In this document: positions 61,161 through 64,000 of the stretch, one piece after another
Layout: every line of letters starts with the position of its first letter
How positions within the stretch are numbered: position 1 is the stretch's first letter
Source of the DNA: Struthidea cinerea
Taxonomy: Eukaryota > Chordata > Aves > Passeriformes > Corcoracidae
DNA: 64,000 nt
Direction of reading: 5' to 3'
Assembly: GCA_013397865.1 (NCBI GenBank)
Contig: VZTI01005240.1
Location: 546,843-610,842 of the forward strand
Notes under the pieces: model-generated
Told to the model about the DNA's origin: nothing
Seen by the model: the letters and a program-made list of their open reading frames with translations, nothing else
Databases searched by the model: none
Position numbers and translations under genes: made by a program

Positions 61161-63769
61161 TCCTTTTACCATCTTTTTACCATCCCCTAGCCAGGCTGTG
61201 GAGTCCCTTGAACAGACTTTGAGGAAGACTCCTTGTCTTACTCCTGCACGTGAGAGTGTGGAACAAAGGGCAGGTCAGAGTGTTTCTGTGGCAGTGTTCC
61301 TGCAGAGACATACTGCCCCATCCCAAGGAACAGAGGCTGTGACCATTGCTACAAAAGCATAATGCTATTTCTGTCTGAGACCAAGACAGGAGCAAGGCTG
61401 TTGGCTGGTCGTGAATTGTAAATTGTTTTGGGCTGCTGCAGGGACAGAGTTTTAAAGCCACAAGAAACTCCCGATGCTCCTCATTAGCCACTTGTTGAGA
61501 GAGTGCTACATAGCTGCTAAGTGCTCCGGACACTTTCCTTTGCCTGTTAGGGCTCTTCCTGGTGGTTAACCTGTGAAACTCTTCCCTTAAGACACTGGGT
61601 GCTAAAAGTTTGCATGAGATTGCAGAACTGATTGGTTAAATTCAAGTGGAAAAAAAAATTCTAGAAAGGGCTGTTACATACAGCGGCATTTCTTCTGGCT
61701 CGGGAGCTGCCTTAGCATATTCCTGAGACCTGGGAGGGTCTTTGGGAATGCATCCCTCCAGACTTGCCCTGTTCTTATGCTCTTCCAAGGCACCCATTGC
61801 TGGCCATGAAGGTCTCATCTATAACAGTGCCCAGGGATGCACCCACCCTGGCATGGGGACATGACTGTACCAGTAACCTGCTACAATGGACCCTTGCACA
61901 CTTGTGTCCATGATAGGAGGCCAGTTGTCTATCTGGAAGACAGAGGTTACTGTTCCAGAGATGAGCTGTCCCATGCCAGCTGCTCTCAAGGCTTGGGAAT
62001 GCTCCCAGGATTTCAATATTCCTCAAGAGATGTAGATCAAGGGAGTCTGGACACGGGGTCGGGCACTCACTTTGATGTGATCTAGTACAGACATTCCTGG
62101 ATCTTTCCCTGCTTGGTGCTCCACTGGCTGCTTCTCATCAGGGAGCGGATCCCTGTGGGCACTGACCCATTTAGGGGGCACTGCCTCTGCAGCACGAGCA
62201 CACACCTTCCTTACTGCTGGCACTTCTGTCCTTACTGTCAGCCTGGGCAGACTGCTGGTTTGGGGACCCTGGATGACCCAGAAGGGAAAGGGGGCTCTAG
62301 TACATGGTCCTAACAGGGATATAGGATGGACATGGACCATACTAAGTGTCCTTCTGTGGGGCAGAGCAGTGTGGCGCTCAATGCTTTTCTCTGTTCCCAG
62401 GTGTGTGACGTGGCGCTGGCAGCACGCCTTTAGCAGGAACATTCCCGCATGGACCACACAGTCTCTCTCTCCCACCTGGTGGGAGGAATGTGTCCCTCCT
62501 GCAGCATCACGAGCAGGACAGGGGCAGCAATGCTCCGTGCAAGTGTGGGAGGTGCAGGAGTCACAGGAGAGGAGCATGAGAGTGAGTCACAGTTCTCCTT
62601 AGCATTGCAGAGAGATCCTGTCCCGTGTGTGGCACTGAGATCTGGCTCAGGGCACTATCCCCTGCTCTCTGCAGTCACACAGCCAGGCACAGCTTTTTAT
62701 GAATAATTTTAATTAGCAATGATTAATTGTGTCCTTTATACACAGCACTCAGCATATGCAAAACACTGTTCAAGTTTGAAGTGGTGCTACTAATACTTGC
62801 AGATTATTTTCTTTAACATTCTCTGCAATCCACTAAAAAAAAAAAAAAGTTATTTCCCCAACCTCCCATTGCATTTATAGGCCAGACCACCCACTGTGAA
62901 AGCTAAAATATAAAATCTGAAGAACAGAAGCTGGTCAGTCTGTCTTCATTAGCCAAGGTGCATGAAATACAAAGAATAAACACCAAGTGTATGCAAGGGA
63001 AAGTAAATTAGACTTACACAGTGCTTTCAGTTCCAGCTCCAATTTTTCACCAAGAAGAAGCTAAGAAACATATTTTTTCTCTTCCCCTACTCCTCCCTAA
63101 ACACACAGACACATACAGTCTTTGTGCTGACAGGACTCATTTAAAGAATTATAGCTGACTCTTGATAATTCTCATTATGTTAATCCACAGACCTGTTAAG
63201 TCTCCCTGTGAATGATAGTCTGTTTCCAGCTGTCAGCAAGGAATTAATAGCACTCTGCTATACTTTGCTATGATGTGACTTAAGGTTTGGTTTCATGACT
63301 GCGTTAAGCTGATGTAAGCCTGTGCTGCCTCTGCCCTTCTCCTCTCCATAAGCTGTCCTCTTCTCCTTGCACTATTTCTTGTCCTGGCCCCAGAATTTGG
63401 CCATTCAGGATTTGATCTGGGGGAAAAAAATCAGCAATCCAGCTGATGGAGGAGCTGCATTGCCACTCCTGCTGTGAGTGGAAGTGTGAGATGCCATAGC
63501 CAAGGACGGAAAGCACAGTGGGATTGCTCCTATTGGCAACAGCACATATTTAGATTTGTTTGTCAAAACAGATGCTTAGAAATATTTATGTTGGGGAAAT
63601 GTCCATGGGCACCTTACCGAAAATATTGCGGTCATGAGGAGAGATCAAATCCACCTAGACAGGCCAGCTTAGCAGCTCAGCTCTTCATTCTGGAAAGCAG
63701 GCCAAGGCGGGGAGTGATGGAGAACATCAAAGTCCTAAGTGGGACAGAGTTGGTGATTATTTAATAACC
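61161..63769. other. No exon recognised; relatively GC-rich patch at 61.7-62.7 kb
   Basis: The patch holds a 184-codon open frame on the minus strand (62,023-62,577) with several Cys residues but no motif I know. A run of 15 A lies near 62,834-62,848. Confidence 0.45.
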
Positions 63770-64000
63770 GTCTCTTCCACTGCAAAAGTTAGAGGCAGGA
63801 AATGAAAGCAGCAGATATCAACTTCAGAGCAGACAGGAATGGTATTTTGTTCACTCAGTGAATAGCTGAGCTGTGGAACTCATTGCCACAGGATGTTGCA
63901 GATGACAAAAGTTTACATGGATTCAGGAAGCAATGGTGCAAATTAATGTGATAAAAATTCACGGAGGGCTTATCAGATGTAGATATACCAGCCAGACGCA
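63770..64000 (+). mobile_element. Old CR1/L3-like LINE fragment (runs to window end)
   Basis: Contains GCTGTGGAACTCATTGCCAC, AGGATGTTGCAGATGACAAA and AGTTTACATGGATTCAGGAA, the conserved 3' phrase of amniote CR1/L3 elements in sense orientation. Continues to the window edge. Confidence 0.7.

Noticed and set aside
62401..62600. Possible next exon of the NICOL1 paralogue after a CTGTTCCCAG acceptor
   Set aside because: Joined in phase 1 it reads into TGA within two codons and has no CVDCHAFEF core.
1..64000. CRISPR arrays, bacterial operons, integrated virus genes, rRNA or tRNA genes
   Set aside because: None seen. Gene structure, splice sites and CR1 repeats are those of a vertebrate, and no reading frame showed gag, pol or env-like motifs.

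Overview
The window is vertebrate nuclear DNA, almost certainly from a bird. Genes are split into short exons with GT-AG introns, there is one sharp CpG island, and the recognisable interspersed repeats are CR1 retroposons, several ending in the avian CR1 3' tail (ATTCTATGATTCTGTGA-like). Gene content matches the part of human 4p16.3 that carries NELFA and C4orf48.

Layout. (1) 1-15,198, minus strand: the first eight coding exons of NELFA (negative elongation factor A). They join in frame over 345 codons; the last ~180 residues lie before base 1. (2) ~14,790-15,960: the NELFA CpG-island promoter, which also has four plus-strand-oriented YY1-like motifs suggesting divergent transcription. (3) 16-39 kb: a long stretch in which I see no gene, with CR1 pieces, a GATA microsatellite and a 64-base T tract. 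(4) 39,030-48,440, plus strand: a complete small secreted-peptide gene, NICOL1 (C4orf48), with one untranslated exon and three coding exons giving 94 residues. (5) 48.4-59.0 kb: no gene seen, two CR1 remnants. (6) 59,022-59,543, plus strand: a second, diverged copy of the first half of NICOL1 (promoter block, untranslated first exon, signal-peptide exon), with identical coding-exon length and splice phase. Its downstream exons are not visible before 64,000. (7) 59.5-64 kb: no further exon recognised, CR1 pieces.

How the genes relate. NELFA is a nuclear subunit of the complex that pauses RNA polymerase II near promoters. NICOL1 is a secreted cofactor reported to act with NELL2. They are chromosomal neighbours, not functional partners. 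The most interesting signal is the NICOL1 tandem paralogue: two promoter/first-exon blocks about 20 kb apart keep five or six short motifs, including an RFX-type X-box, at almost the same spacing although the sequence between them has diverged.

Limits: exon coordinates were read by eye from reading frame, splice sites and remembered family sequence. Repeat boundaries are approximate, and transcription start sites cannot be fixed from sequence alone.
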